A DNA stretch of 64,000 nucleotides from Alcaligenes faecalis (GTDB lineage: Bacteria; Pseudomonadota; Gammaproteobacteria; Burkholderiales; Burkholderiaceae_B): contig NZ_CP031012.1 of assembly GCF_009497775.1 (NCBI RefSeq), positions 558,001 to 622,000 of the forward strand. The letters are read 5' to 3'. Numbering within the stretch: position 1 is the stretch's first letter; every line of letters starts with the position of its first letter. Below the pieces are notes generated by a model that saw nothing but the letters and a program-made list of their open reading frames with translations, had not been told where the DNA came from and did not search any database. Positions 55,390 to 63,670 of the stretch are shown in pieces. The position numbers and the translations under genes are program-made.

Positions 55390-57165
55390 TCAGTCCATCA
55401 GCGAGATGGCGGTGGGGGCGTCAATACCCGCTTCGGCCAGGGACTCGAATTCCGTCACATTGTGCAGTTCGGTGCCCATGGCAATGTTGGTGACGCGCTC
55501 CAGGATCAGTTCGATCACAACCGGCACGCTGAACTCTTTCATCCATGCGCGAGCCTGTTCGATGGCGGCCTGAATGTCTTGGGGTTTGTGTACACGGATG
55601 GCCTTGCAACCCAGACCTTCCACCACAGTGATGTGATCCACACCATAACCTTCGGTTTCAGGGGCGTTGATGTTGTCAAAGGCCAGCTGTACACAATAGT
55701 CCATCTCAAAGCCGCGCTGTGCCTGACGGATCAGACCCAGGTAGGCGTTGTTGACCAGAATATGGATGTAAGGCAGCTTGAACTGGGCGCCTACGGCCAG
55801 CTCTTCAATCATGAACTGGAAGTCGTAGTCGCCCGAAATGGCCACCACTTCACGGCCTGGGTCAGCGGCAACCACACCCAGAGCAGCGGGAATGGTCCAG
55901 CCCAATGGGCCCGCCTGACCGCAGTTGATCCAGTGACGTGGCTTGTACACGTGCAGGAACTGGGCGGCCGCAATCTGCGACAGACCAATCGTGCTGACGT
56001 AGGTGGTCGAAGGACCAAAGGCGCGGTTCATTTCTTCGTACACGCGCTGAGGCTTCAAGGGCACGTTGTCGAAGTTGGTCTTGCGTTGCAAAGTGGCCTT
56101 GCGTTTCTGGCAGTCGGCTACCCAGGCGGCGCGATCGCTCAGCTTGCCAGCAGCCTTGTATTCTTTGGCGACTTCAATGAACAGTTTCAGTGCAGCGCCT
56201 GCGTCCGAGGCAATGCCCAGATCAGGACCAAACACGCGGCCGATCTGTGTGGGTTCGATGTCCACGTGCACGAACTTGCGGCCTTCGGTGTAGACGTCCA
56301 CGGAACCGGTGTGGCGGTTGGCCCAGCGGTTACCGATACCGAATACAAAGTCCGAAGCCAGCAAAGTCTGGTTGCCGTAACGGTGCGAGGTTTGCAGACC
56401 GACCATACCGGCCATCAATGGGTGATCGTCCGGCACAGTGCCCCAGCCCATCAGGGTTGGAATCACGGGAACGTTCACCAGTTCGGCAAATTCCTGCAGC
56501 AGGGCAGCGGCGTCAGCGTTGATCACGCCACCACCGGAGACGATCAGCGGACGCTCGGAAGCGTTCAGCAGTTCGATGGCTTTTTCAGCCTGGGCGCGCG
56601 TGGCGGTCGGCTTGTACGCTTCCAGTGGCGAGTAGGTGTCCAGATCGAACTCGATCTCGGCCATTTGTACGTCGATAGGCATATCGATCAGCACAGGACC
56701 GGGACGGCCGGAGCGCATGATGTGGAAAGCCTGCTGGAACACGCGTGGGATCAGATCAGGTTCGCGAACCGTCACGGCCCATTTGGTCACGGGCTTGGCA
56801 ATGGATTCAATGTCCACAGCCTGGAAGTCTTCCTTGTACAGGCGGGCACGTGGGGCCTGGCCGGTAATGCACAGAATTGGGATCGAGTCAGCCGATGCGG
56901 AGTACAGGCCGGTGATCATGTCTGTGCCAGCGGGACCGGAGGTGCCAATGCACACGCCGATATTGCCGGGATTGGCACGGGTAAAACCTTCGGCCATGTG
57001 GGAAGCGCCTTCCACGTGGCGGGCGAGAATGTGATCAAAGCCACCTTCTTTGCGCAGTGCGGAGTAGAAGGGGTTGATGGCGGCGCCGGGCACGCCAAAT
57101 ACGGTGCTCACGCCTTCTTTACGTAAAATTGCGGCGGCGGCGTCCACTGCTCTCATTCGAGCCAT
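55390..57165 (-). CDS. gcl: Glyoxylate carboligase
   Basis: 591 residues, nearly collinear with E. coli Gcl (593). ThDP-dependent enzyme joining two glyoxylates to tartronate semialdehyde and CO2. [15 protein letters not shown] (23-37) and [12 protein letters not shown] with valine 51 in place of the usual catalytic glutamate, a known hallmark of Gcl. The ThDP motif [18 protein letters not shown] with [10 protein letters not shown] is present. AGGAGA precedes the ATG. Divergent LysR at 57276. Confidence 0.98.
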   Translation of the reverse strand: MARMRAVDAAAAILRKEGVSTVFGVPGAAINPFYSALRKEGGFDHILARHVEGASHMAEGFTRANPGNIGVCIGTSGPAGTDMITGLYSASADSIPILCITGQAPRARLYKEDFQAVDIESIAKPVTKWAVTVREPDLIPRVFQQAFHIMRSGRPGPVLIDMPIDVQMAEIEFDLDTYSPLEAYKPTATRAQAEKAIELLNASERPLIVSGGGVINADAAALLQEFAELVNVPVIPTLMGWGTVPDDHPLMAGMVGLQTSHRYGNQTLLASDFVFGIGNRWANRHTGSVDVYTEGRKFVHVDIEPTQIGRVFGPDLGIASDAGAALKLFIEVAKEYKAAGKLSDRAAWVADCQKRKATLQRKTNFDNVPLKPQRVYEEMNRAFGPSTTYVSTIGLSQIAAAQFLHVYKPRHWINCGQAGPLGWTIPAALGVVAADPGREVVAISGDYDFQFMIEELAVGAQFKLPYIHILVNNAYLGLIRQAQRGFEMDYCVQLAFDNINAPETEGYGVDHITVVEGLGCKAIRVHKPQDIQAAIEQARAWMKEFSVPVVIELILERVTNIAMGTELHNVTEFESLAEAGIDAPTAISLMD

Positions 57166-57230
57166 TGATATCTCCTAGATCATCGTTTGACGAAATTCAC
57201 AACTCGATAATAAGGAGTGATGGACCTGCC

Positions 57231-57256
57231 TAGAAATGGTGGTACGATTGTTTCTA
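57231..57256. promoter_or_regulatory. Candidate LysR operator between gcl and its regulator
   Basis: Inverted half-sites TAGAAA (57231-57236) and TTTCTA (57251-57256) separated by 14 bases in the 110-base divergent region; placement is typical of a LysR-type site overlapping its own promoter. Confidence 0.5.
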
Positions 57257-57275
57257 TCGATACTTGGAGTATTGA

Positions 57276-58193
57276 ATGAGCCGTTATACCGAAATTCGAA
57301 GTTTTGCACTGGTCGCTGAAAAAGGCAGTTTTGCAGCCGCTTCTGTGATCGAAGGAGTCACCCCCGTGGTCATGGGCCGCCGCCTGGATGCGCTGGAACA
57401 GCGCCTGGGTGTGCGCCTGATGCACCGATCTACCCGTGGGCTGACGCTGACGGATCTGGGCGAGCAGTTTCTGGAGCAGTGCAAACAAATTCTGAAGGAC
57501 TTTGAGGAGGCCGAAGCCAGTATCAGCGCCCAGCGTAAAGTGGTGCGCGGGCACTTGGTGGTGTCGGCCCCGGCGGCCTTTGGGCGTCGCCATGTGGCGC
57601 CCCATGCCTTGTCCTTCAAAAAGCGTTATCCCGAGTTGAAGCTGTCGTTTAACTTCACCGACAGCGTGGTCGATCTGGTGCGTGAAGGTTATGACATGGC
57701 CTTGCGGATTGGTGAAGTGACCGACCCCAACTATGTGGCGGTGCGTCTGTATCCGAACCGACGGGTGGTGTGTGGCACGCCCGAGTATTTTGAGCGTCAC
57801 GGTGTGCCGCGCGTACCGGAAGATCTGGCTCGTCATAACTGCTTGGCGTTCAACTTGCAGGGCGGGCAGCAACGCGGTTGGACCTTCTTGCGTGATGGTC
57901 GGCCTTTGGCGGTACGGGTCGATGGCGATCTGGACTGCAATGACGGTGAACTGCTTTTCAACTGGGTCAAGCAAGGTTGGGGGATAGGCTGGCGTTCCAC
58001 CTGGGAAATTCAGCCGGAACTCAAGCGGGGCGAGCTGGTGACGGTGCTGAACGAGTTTGAAATTCCCAGCTACGACATCCAGGCGGTGTATCAGCAGCAG
58101 CGTTATTTGCCAGCCAAGGTGCGCCGTTTCATCGACTATTTGCGTGCTATCTACAACACGCCTGGCTATTGGGATGGCGAGGTGCAGTTCTAG
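57276..58193 (+). CDS. LysR-family regulator, divergent from gcl
   Basis: 305 residues with HTH GSFAAASVIEGVTPVVMGRRLDALEQRLGVRLMHRSTRGL (16-54) and an effector domain with FNFTDSVVDLVREGYDMALRIG. GGAG lies 8 bases before the ATG. Its divergent position, with the inverted repeat at 57231-57256, makes control of gcl-hyi-glxR the most likely job. Inducer perhaps glyoxylate or an ureide; not readable here. Confidence 0.93.
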   Translation: MSRYTEIRSFALVAEKGSFAAASVIEGVTPVVMGRRLDALEQRLGVRLMHRSTRGLTLTDLGEQFLEQCKQILKDFEEAEASISAQRKVVRGHLVVSAPAAFGRRHVAPHALSFKKRYPELKLSFNFTDSVVDLVREGYDMALRIGEVTDPNYVAVRLYPNRRVVCGTPEYFERHGVPRVPEDLARHNCLAFNLQGGQQRGWTFLRDGRPLAVRVDGDLDCNDGELLFNWVKQGWGIGWRSTWEIQPELKRGELVTVLNEFEIPSYDIQAVYQQQRYLPAKVRRFIDYLRAIYNTPGYWDGEVQF

Positions 58194-58212
58194 GCTTTCC
58201 AGTTTCCTGAAT

Positions 58213-58247
58213 GAAAAAAAAACCGCTTCGAAAAGCGGTTTTTTTCA
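58213..58247. terminator. Bidirectional terminator between LysR and the Tsx-like gene
   Basis: AAAAAAAAACCGCTT / AAGCGGTTTTTTT with loop CGAA; serves both convergent genes. Confidence 0.88.
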
Positions 58248-58260
58248 TGCTGCATGGCGC

Positions 58261-59136
58261 TTAGAAGTGCCATTCCACCTGCACGGTGGGGGCGCTGGTT
58301 TTGATGCCAGGCTTCAGGTTGCCGTTCGCCATGTAACGATTGCCGAACTTGTTGTACCAGTACTCGTAGCCAATCCCCACCCACAGGGTGTTTTTCTTGT
58401 CGAAGGCCACTTTACCCACGTCGGCCATCAGGGAGGTACGGACCAGCACTTCAGACTTGGTGCTGATGCCTGCGTAGTCGTCACCCTTGGGGCCAGCGTA
58501 GTTGGCAAAGCCCTGGAACTTCAGCGGGACCGAACCCACATCGAAGGGCAGGTTCCAGTTCAGGCTGGCCAGAAACTGAGTGTGGAAAGAGCTGCGGCTG
58601 TCGGGGCAAGCAGGGGCACCCAGGCCACAGTGGTTCCACTCTTTACCCACCATCAGGCTTAGGTCCACAAAGCCTCGGGGTACATCGAACTTGAAGGTTG
58701 GGCCCAGCACCAGCAGGCGTTTGCGCGGTGCAAAGGCGGTGTTCTTGGTGTTCAGGTCAAAGCCGGCCGTAATGGCCACATCCTTCACGGGACCAAAGCT
58801 GATGTCCTTGTCGAACACCTTGCCCATGGAGAGCTGGTGACGATAAGTGGCGTAGAACTCGGTGGCGCCATTGCTGCCGTTGCCGCTGGACGGGTCGTAG
58901 CGATCCGACTGCAGAATATCCAGGTTAAAGAAGTTCTGTCCCAGGCTGTAGCCGTTGACGTGAGTCAGGCTCAGGATGTGCTTCTGGATAGTCCGATCGT
59001 TCATCGGCTCGGTGTACTGCGTGCTGAAACGGTAGCCTAAAAAGGTGTCGCTCCAGTCGGCTGCCAAAGCGGGGCTGGACAGCAGGGGGGCGGCCAGCAG
59101 GGCGCATGCCCAGCGAGCAGGGTGTAGCTGTTTCAT
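58261..59136 (-). CDS. Tsx-like nucleoside-specific outer-membrane channel
   Basis: 291 residues from the ATG at 59136 (GAGGAG 6 bases upstream; an earlier ATG lacks a site). Signal peptide WACALLAAPLLSSPALAADW, then alternating strands with DTFLGYRFSTQYTEPMNDRTIQKHILSLTHVNGYSLGQNFFN, resembling the OmpK/Tsx family; C-terminal strand ends VEWHF. Tsx passes nucleosides. Placed between gcl and an NCS2 permease, it likely brings purines or ureides through the outer membrane. Confidence 0.87.
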   Translation of the reverse strand: MKQLHPARWACALLAAPLLSSPALAADWSDTFLGYRFSTQYTEPMNDRTIQKHILSLTHVNGYSLGQNFFNLDILQSDRYDPSSGNGSNGATEFYATYRHQLSMGKVFDKDISFGPVKDVAITAGFDLNTKNTAFAPRKRLLVLGPTFKFDVPRGFVDLSLMVGKEWNHCGLGAPACPDSRSSFHTQFLASLNWNLPFDVGSVPLKFQGFANYAGPKGDDYAGISTKSEVLVRTSLMADVGKVAFDKKNTLWVGIGYEYWYNKFGNRYMANGNLKPGIKTSAPTVQVEWHF

Positions 59137-59285
59137 AGTGTCTCCTCTTTGTTTGAGCACAAACAGGTCCTTGGGATCTGATGTCCCTTATGGCCTGCGG
59201 CTTTAGTTTTCTTCGAGTGGGTGTTACTGACCTTGCTTAGATTAATTATGGGCAGTCGATACTTTTATGCGGGTACTGCAGAAAT

Positions 59286-59323
59286 TTGAACAGCCGCCCG
59301 TTTCAGGCTGGGCGGCTGTTCAA
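59286..59323 (-). terminator. Hairpin after the NCS2 permease gene
   Basis: Perfect 14-bp stem TTGAACAGCCGCCC / GGGCGGCTGTTCAA with a 10-base loop, followed on the minus strand by ATTTC. The permease stop is 11 bases away. Strong stem, weak T-run. Confidence 0.65.
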
Positions 59324-59333
59324 AAAGGGGGGC

Positions 59334-60818
59334 TTAGCCGTTTTGTGAGGCCAGGTGATTGCTGCTGTCTTCCGTCGCTTTTTGAGCGGTGGCCTGTTTG
59401 CGGGCCTGGGTAGCAGCGGTGGATTCAACGGTGTGACCTTGATCGGCGTATTTCTCCATGCCGTTGAAGAACAGGTTCAACAAGATGGCAGAGACGGCAG
59501 CCAGCAAGATTCCGCTATGCAGCAGGGGGGCCAGAGCAGGCGGCATCTTGTCCAGCAGATGCTCGGCAACCAGGGGGATCATGCCAAAGCCCAGGCTGAT
59601 GGCCACGATGTAGGGGTTGTAAGGGTTGCGGTTCAGGTTGGCCGACATCAGGATCTTGATGCCGGTGGCGGCCACCATGCCGAACATCACAATGCCAGCA
59701 CCGCCCAGAACGTAGTTGGGGATGGAAGCCACGATGAACGCCATTTTGGGGAACAGGCCCAGCATGATCAGGAAGGCACCGCCCATGACGCATACCCAGC
59801 GGCTGCGCACGCCGGTCACGCTGACCAGGCCCACGTTTTGCGAGAAAGAGCTGTGCGGGAAGGTGTTCATGATGCCGCCCACCAGGGTGCCCAGACCGTC
59901 AGTACGCAGACCACGCACCAGCGCTTCGCGGTCGGTAGGACGGCCGCAGATGGAACCCAGTGCCAGGAACATGCCCAGAGATTCAACCATGATCACAACC
60001 ATGATCAGGGACAGGACGGCTGCTGCACCCAGCAGGGCCCAGCTGAAAGTCGGTACACCAAAGTGGAATGGAGTCACCACGGCAAACCAGCTGGTCTGAT
60101 CCAGACCTTCAAAGGTGATGCGACCCATGGCCAGGGAAACGAAGAAACCAACCAGCAGACCAATCAGCACGGCCACGTTTGCCAGGAAACCGCGCGCAAA
60201 CTTGGTGATCAGCAGGATCACGGTCAGCACCATCAGGGCAATGCCCAGGTTTTCCAGCGAACCGTAGTCGGGATTGGGGATGGACAGGCCGGTAGCAGCA
60301 TCGGTAATGGTCGGGGAGCCGCCGCCGATCCAGTTCAGACCCACGCGCATCAGCGTCACGCCAATCACGGTAATGATGATGCCGGTCACGACAGGGGGGA
60401 ACAAGCCCATCAGACGGCTAAATACCGGGGCAATCAGAATACTGAAGATACCGGCCAGGATGGTGGCGCCGAAAATACCGGGCAGGCCCAGTTGCGGGTC
60501 CAGACCAATGGCGATCATGGGGCTGACCGCTGCAAAGGACACACCCATCATGACGGGCAGTTTGATACCGAACATGCCCAGGCCGCGAGCCTGGATGATG
60601 GTGATCAGGCCACAGCACAGCAGGTCGGCATTAATCAGGAATGCGATCTGTTCTTTGGTCAGGCCCAAGGCTGCACCAATGATCAGGGGGACAGCAACTG
60701 CGCCCGCGTACATCACCATGACGTGTTGCAAACCAAGGGTTGCCAGGCGCCCCGTTGGTAGGCGTTCGTCTACACCGTCACAAGCAGCAGGTGTGGACAC
60801 TTCTGGGTTGGCGGACAT
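59334..60818 (-). CDS. NCS2-family purine permease
   Basis: 494 residues with 12-14 hydrophobic segments. The nucleobase:cation symporter-2 motif SSFSQNVGLVSVTGVRSRWVC (near 320-340) and GLQHVMVMYAGAVAVPLIIGAALGL at the N-terminus are clear. It resembles urate/xanthine permeases (UacT, PucJK type) more than UraA. Likely imports urate or xanthine given the ureide genes around it. AAGGAGA precedes the ATG by 5 bases; the leader upstream is long and structured. Confidence 0.92.
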   Translation of the reverse strand: MSANPEVSTPAACDGVDERLPTGRLATLGLQHVMVMYAGAVAVPLIIGAALGLTKEQIAFLINADLLCCGLITIIQARGLGMFGIKLPVMMGVSFAAVSPMIAIGLDPQLGLPGIFGATILAGIFSILIAPVFSRLMGLFPPVVTGIIITVIGVTLMRVGLNWIGGGSPTITDAATGLSIPNPDYGSLENLGIALMVLTVILLITKFARGFLANVAVLIGLLVGFFVSLAMGRITFEGLDQTSWFAVVTPFHFGVPTFSWALLGAAAVLSLIMVVIMVESLGMFLALGSICGRPTDREALVRGLRTDGLGTLVGGIMNTFPHSSFSQNVGLVSVTGVRSRWVCVMGGAFLIMLGLFPKMAFIVASIPNYVLGGAGIVMFGMVAATGIKILMSANLNRNPYNPYIVAISLGFGMIPLVAEHLLDKMPPALAPLLHSGILLAAVSAILLNLFFNGMEKYADQGHTVESTAATQARKQATAQKATEDSSNHLASQNG

Positions 60819-61192
60819 CCGGGTCTCCTTATTAATACGTTATGCGCAGCCGATGCCTGGGCCGCGTAAGCATAAAGTTATCGGATGGGCCGTATCACTG
60901 GAAGGCAGTACGGCTTGATAAGTAGAATACGTAAAAGCGTATGGCAGGCTGATCCCTACAGGGGGGAAAGGATATAAGCCCTGTAGATGGGGCCTGTGTT
61001 CAGGCCGCGGCCTAGCAGATTCCTGCTTTTTTCATGCGTTTTGCAGTGCTAGGGGTATTGCCCACCTAGTCCATCCGAAAAATCTATGTTAGCAGCCTCC
61101 AAACTACTGTTTGATTGACGTTTGAAGGGCCTTCAAGGTACTGAAAGATATAAAAAAAGCGGCCTGATAGCCGCTTTTTTCATGGGTCTGAT
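60819..61192. other. Long leader region of the NCS2 permease
   Basis: 374 bases between two minus-strand genes without coding content. It contains CTACAGGG (60956-60963)/CCCTGTAG (60979-60986), GGCCTG/CAGGCC (60991-61006) and the palindrome AGGCCGCGGCCT (61002-61013); the last two overlap and cannot both form. TTGAAGG-G-CCTTCAA (61122-61136) is a 15-base palindrome near the likely promoter. No known riboswitch is recognised. Confidence 0.55.
61152..61180 (-). terminator. Terminator after the tautomerase gene
   Basis: AAAAAAAGCGGC / GCCGCTTTTTT, loop CTGATA. It lies 13 bases past the stop and is T-rich on both strands. Confidence 0.8.
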
Positions 61193-61378
61193 TTACTTGT
61201 CCGACCACAGGACACCGGCTGTCGCCCAGTCCTCGCGTTTGACGTCGGTAAAGATCACATCGACGGCATCCGGGGTACAGCCAAGCACGCGACAGGCTTC
61301 TTTGGTCAGGGCCTGGGCGAGTTCACGCTTGATTTCCACGGGACGGCCGTCGAATAGTTGTACGTTAATAGAAGGCAT
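61193..61378 (-). CDS. 4-oxalocrotonate tautomerase family protein
   Basis: 61 residues, starting MPSINVQLFDGRPVEIKRELAQALTKE; the catalytic proline becomes the N-terminus after methionine removal. The short size and beta-alpha-beta pattern fit the 4-OT family. GGAG precedes the ATG by 7 bases. It follows the class II aldolase by 28 bases on the same strand. Its substrate in a purine cluster is unclear. Confidence 0.9.
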   Translation of the reverse strand: MPSINVQLFDGRPVEIKRELAQALTKEACRVLGCTPDAVDVIFTDVKREDWATAGVLWSDK

Positions 61379-61405
61379 AAAAGCTCCGTAGGGGTGGAAA
61401 GGGTC

Positions 61406-62197
61406 TTAGCGGCAAAAATCCGGCTCGCTCTGATAGAGCTTGCGCAGCAAGGCCGGCCATTCTAACAAGCCCTCCGGCTCGTCCTCCGGCAAAAGCTGGC
61501 GATGTGTCAAATCCAGCACATCCTTCGGGGGCAGGTGCAATTCCGGGCTGGCAGCCATGGCAGAGAGCTGAATGCGACAGGCGCGCTCCAGGGCATCCAT
61601 CAGAACATAGGCCTCGGCAACGGTACGTCCACAGGTCAGGGCACCGTGGTTGCGCAAGAGCAGGGCCGGATAGGAGCCTAATTGCTTGAGCAGGGCTTCT
61701 TGTTCCTGGGGCGGGAAGGCCAGACCGGCATAGTCGTGATAGCCAATATCCTGCCAGAAGCGCATGGCGTGTTGCGACAGGGGCAGCAATCCACAGGACA
61801 GGGCCGAGACCGCAATCGAGGCATCAGTATGTAAGTGGATGACACAGTGCGCATCCGCGCGGGCGCGGTGAACGGCACCGTGAATGGCAAAACCGCTGGG
61901 GTTGGCATGGCGGCCTGTGCCGTCCACGACCTGGCCCTGGGTATCAATCAACAGCAGATTGGACGCGCAGATTTCATCAAAGCGCAAACCAAAGGGATTG
62001 ATCAGGAAAATGTCGTCGTGGCCGGGCAGGCGCAGGGAAATGTGGGTGTAGATGATATCGTCCCAGCCCTGACGGGCCGCCAGCCGGTAGGCGGCGGCCA
62101 GATTGACGCGGGCGCGCCAGTGCTCGGGATCAATATCCGCCGGACGATGGGCGTAAATGGCCTCTATGTCCGGCGTGATGGGACAGGACTGGCTCAC
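61406..62197 (-). CDS. Class II aldolase/adducin family protein in the ureide cluster
   Basis: 263 residues. Zinc-binding motifs VIHLHTDASIAV (about 117-128) and LLLRNHGALTCGRTVAEAY (about 176-194); catalytic Glu region DIGYHDYAG. Its start overlaps the allA stop in ATGA fashion, so it is translated with allA. It is not close to the aldolase at 15825 in residues. Possible role in hydroxy-acid or sugar-acid turnover next to glyoxylate; no substrate is proposed. Confidence 0.9.
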   Translation of the reverse strand: MSQSCPITPDIEAIYAHRPADIDPEHWRARVNLAAAYRLAARQGWDDIIYTHISLRLPGHDDIFLINPFGLRFDEICASNLLLIDTQGQVVDGTGRHANPSGFAIHGAVHRARADAHCVIHLHTDASIAVSALSCGLLPLSQHAMRFWQDIGYHDYAGLAFPPQEQEALLKQLGSYPALLLRNHGALTCGRTVAEAYVLMDALERACRIQLSAMAASPELHLPPKDVLDLTHRQLLPEDEPEGLLEWPALLRKLYQSEPDFCR

Positions 62198-62706
62198 GCT
62201 GCGGTGGTTTCCAGTTCAGCGATGATGGCTTTTTCTTCCAGCTGGATCACGTCGCAGTTGTCGCCAGGACCTTTGCGGTCAATCACGATGAAGTCGGCCA
62301 CTTGGTTCAGCGCCATCAGGGGGTGGTGCCACACGCCGGTTGCGTAGTTCACGCCCTGGTCGCCACGAGCCAGGAACAGGCGCAGATCGCTTGCCTTGGG
62401 AGTTGGGCCAGCGGGAGCCACAATCACCAGATAGGGTTGGCCGGACTGGGGAATGAAGGCCTGGCTACCTTTGGGGTGGCGTTCCATCATTTCCACGGTA
62501 AAGGGCAGGGTGCGCGGCTGGCCACGGAAAATGGACACAATCGCGTGACCGTCTGGGCCCGGCTCGATCTTGGCCAGGTCGTGGTAACGCTCGGTATTGC
62601 CTTCATTGATGGTGAAGTGCTGAACTGTGTCGGAGGCCTCGATGACATCACCAAAAGGGGTGAAGGCTTCGGCTGTCAGGGTTTCCAACTTCAATGTGAT
62701 TGTCAT
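62194..62706 (-). CDS. allA: Ureidoglycolate lyase
   Basis: 170 residues from the ATG at 62706 (AAGGA about 9 bases upstream); the frame extends to 62760 but those residues are not AllA-like. Motifs: LTAEAFTPFGDVIE (6-19), FRGQPRTLPFTVEMMERHPKGSQAFIP and YATGVWHHPLMALN, with the cupin-fold active site. It splits ureidoglycolate into glyoxylate and urea, which feeds gcl in the same region. Confidence 0.95.
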   Translation of the reverse strand: MTITLKLETLTAEAFTPFGDVIEASDTVQHFTINEGNTERYHDLAKIEPGPDGHAIVSIFRGQPRTLPFTVEMMERHPKGSQAFIPQSGQPYLVIVAPAGPTPKASDLRLFLARGDQGVNYATGVWHHPLMALNQVADFIVIDRKGPGDNCDVIQLEEKAIIAELETTAA

Positions 62707-62851
62707 GGCAGAGGTCCTTAATAAGGCAGACCCGCGTGGGGCTGAAAGCAGCCGCGCCACGAAGGGTCAGAGGAAACAAAGGGTAGCGTGCCCGCAGGCT
62801 GGCGCTACCCCGTGAACTGGATGGGTCAATCAGACCCGGCAGGCAGCAAGA

Positions 62852-63382
62852 TCAGCCCAGCAGCGCATCCAGACGGAAACGGGCAATCTTGCCGATTTCG
62901 GTCAGACAAGCTTGAAACTCGGTTTCAGCGCTGTTGTTCAGACGGGCTTCTACTGTATCCATGATTTGGTAACGGCTCAAACCCTTGACGGCAATCACGA
63001 AGGGAAAACCGAAGCGCTCACGGTATTGGGCGTTCAGGCTACGCAGACGGGCCAGCTCTTCGGCCGAGCACTGGTCCAGGCCGGCGCCGCGTTGTTCGCC
63101 TGTCGATGCGGTAGTCAGTGTCCCTTGCTCGGCTTCTTTACCAGCCAGCTCGGGGTGAGCACAGATCAGGTTCTTCTGTTCGTCGTGCGATGCCTCTTTG
63201 ACCACTTGCACCATGCAGGCGTGCAGCTGATCCACGCTTTCAAACGGACGCTGGTTCCAGCTACGTTCAGGGACCCAGGGGGAGTGTTCAAAAATACCTT
63301 CGAGCTTGTCCACGAATTGGCTCTGATCCAGGCTGGAGAGTTCAGTTAGCGCCTGTGAGGTGGTAAGGGTTTGAGTAGTCAT
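62852..63382 (-). CDS. uraD: OHCU decarboxylase UraD
   Basis: 176 residues. 2-Oxo-4-hydroxy-4-carboxy-5-ureidoimidazoline decarboxylase yields (S)-allantoin. The motif CAHPELAGKEAEQGTL contains the catalytic histidine (H76), and YRERFGFPFVIAVKGLSRYQIM is typical. Separated from allA by 145 bases and divergent from a LysR gene. Its partner hydroxyisourate hydrolase and urate oxidase are not in the window. Confidence 0.95.
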   Translation of the reverse strand: MTTQTLTTSQALTELSSLDQSQFVDKLEGIFEHSPWVPERSWNQRPFESVDQLHACMVQVVKEASHDEQKNLICAHPELAGKEAEQGTLTTASTGEQRGAGLDQCSAEELARLRSLNAQYRERFGFPFVIAVKGLSRYQIMDTVEARLNNSAETEFQACLTEIGKIARFRLDALLG

Positions 63383-63670
63383 GTGTCAGTCCGATTATCT
63401 AAGCGTAAATAGTGCGAGCCGAGGCGGCTCCAGGACCAGGCCTGGGGGCCGTTTTATCAAGGTAGTGGGTGGGCGTTTACACGGTCTGTTTGATTTATTC
63501 AAACCCTTATAAACCACCGCCTGTGGGCTATGATTTTCTTATATGGGACCAGTTTAAGTTTTCTGTTTATAAATAAAATAGAATTAGGCGTATAAATGAT
63601 ATATGCCATCTCGTATTGTGCATGTATGTCATTATCATGCTGGAAAAAAGCGTAAGAAGGAGAGAATAAG

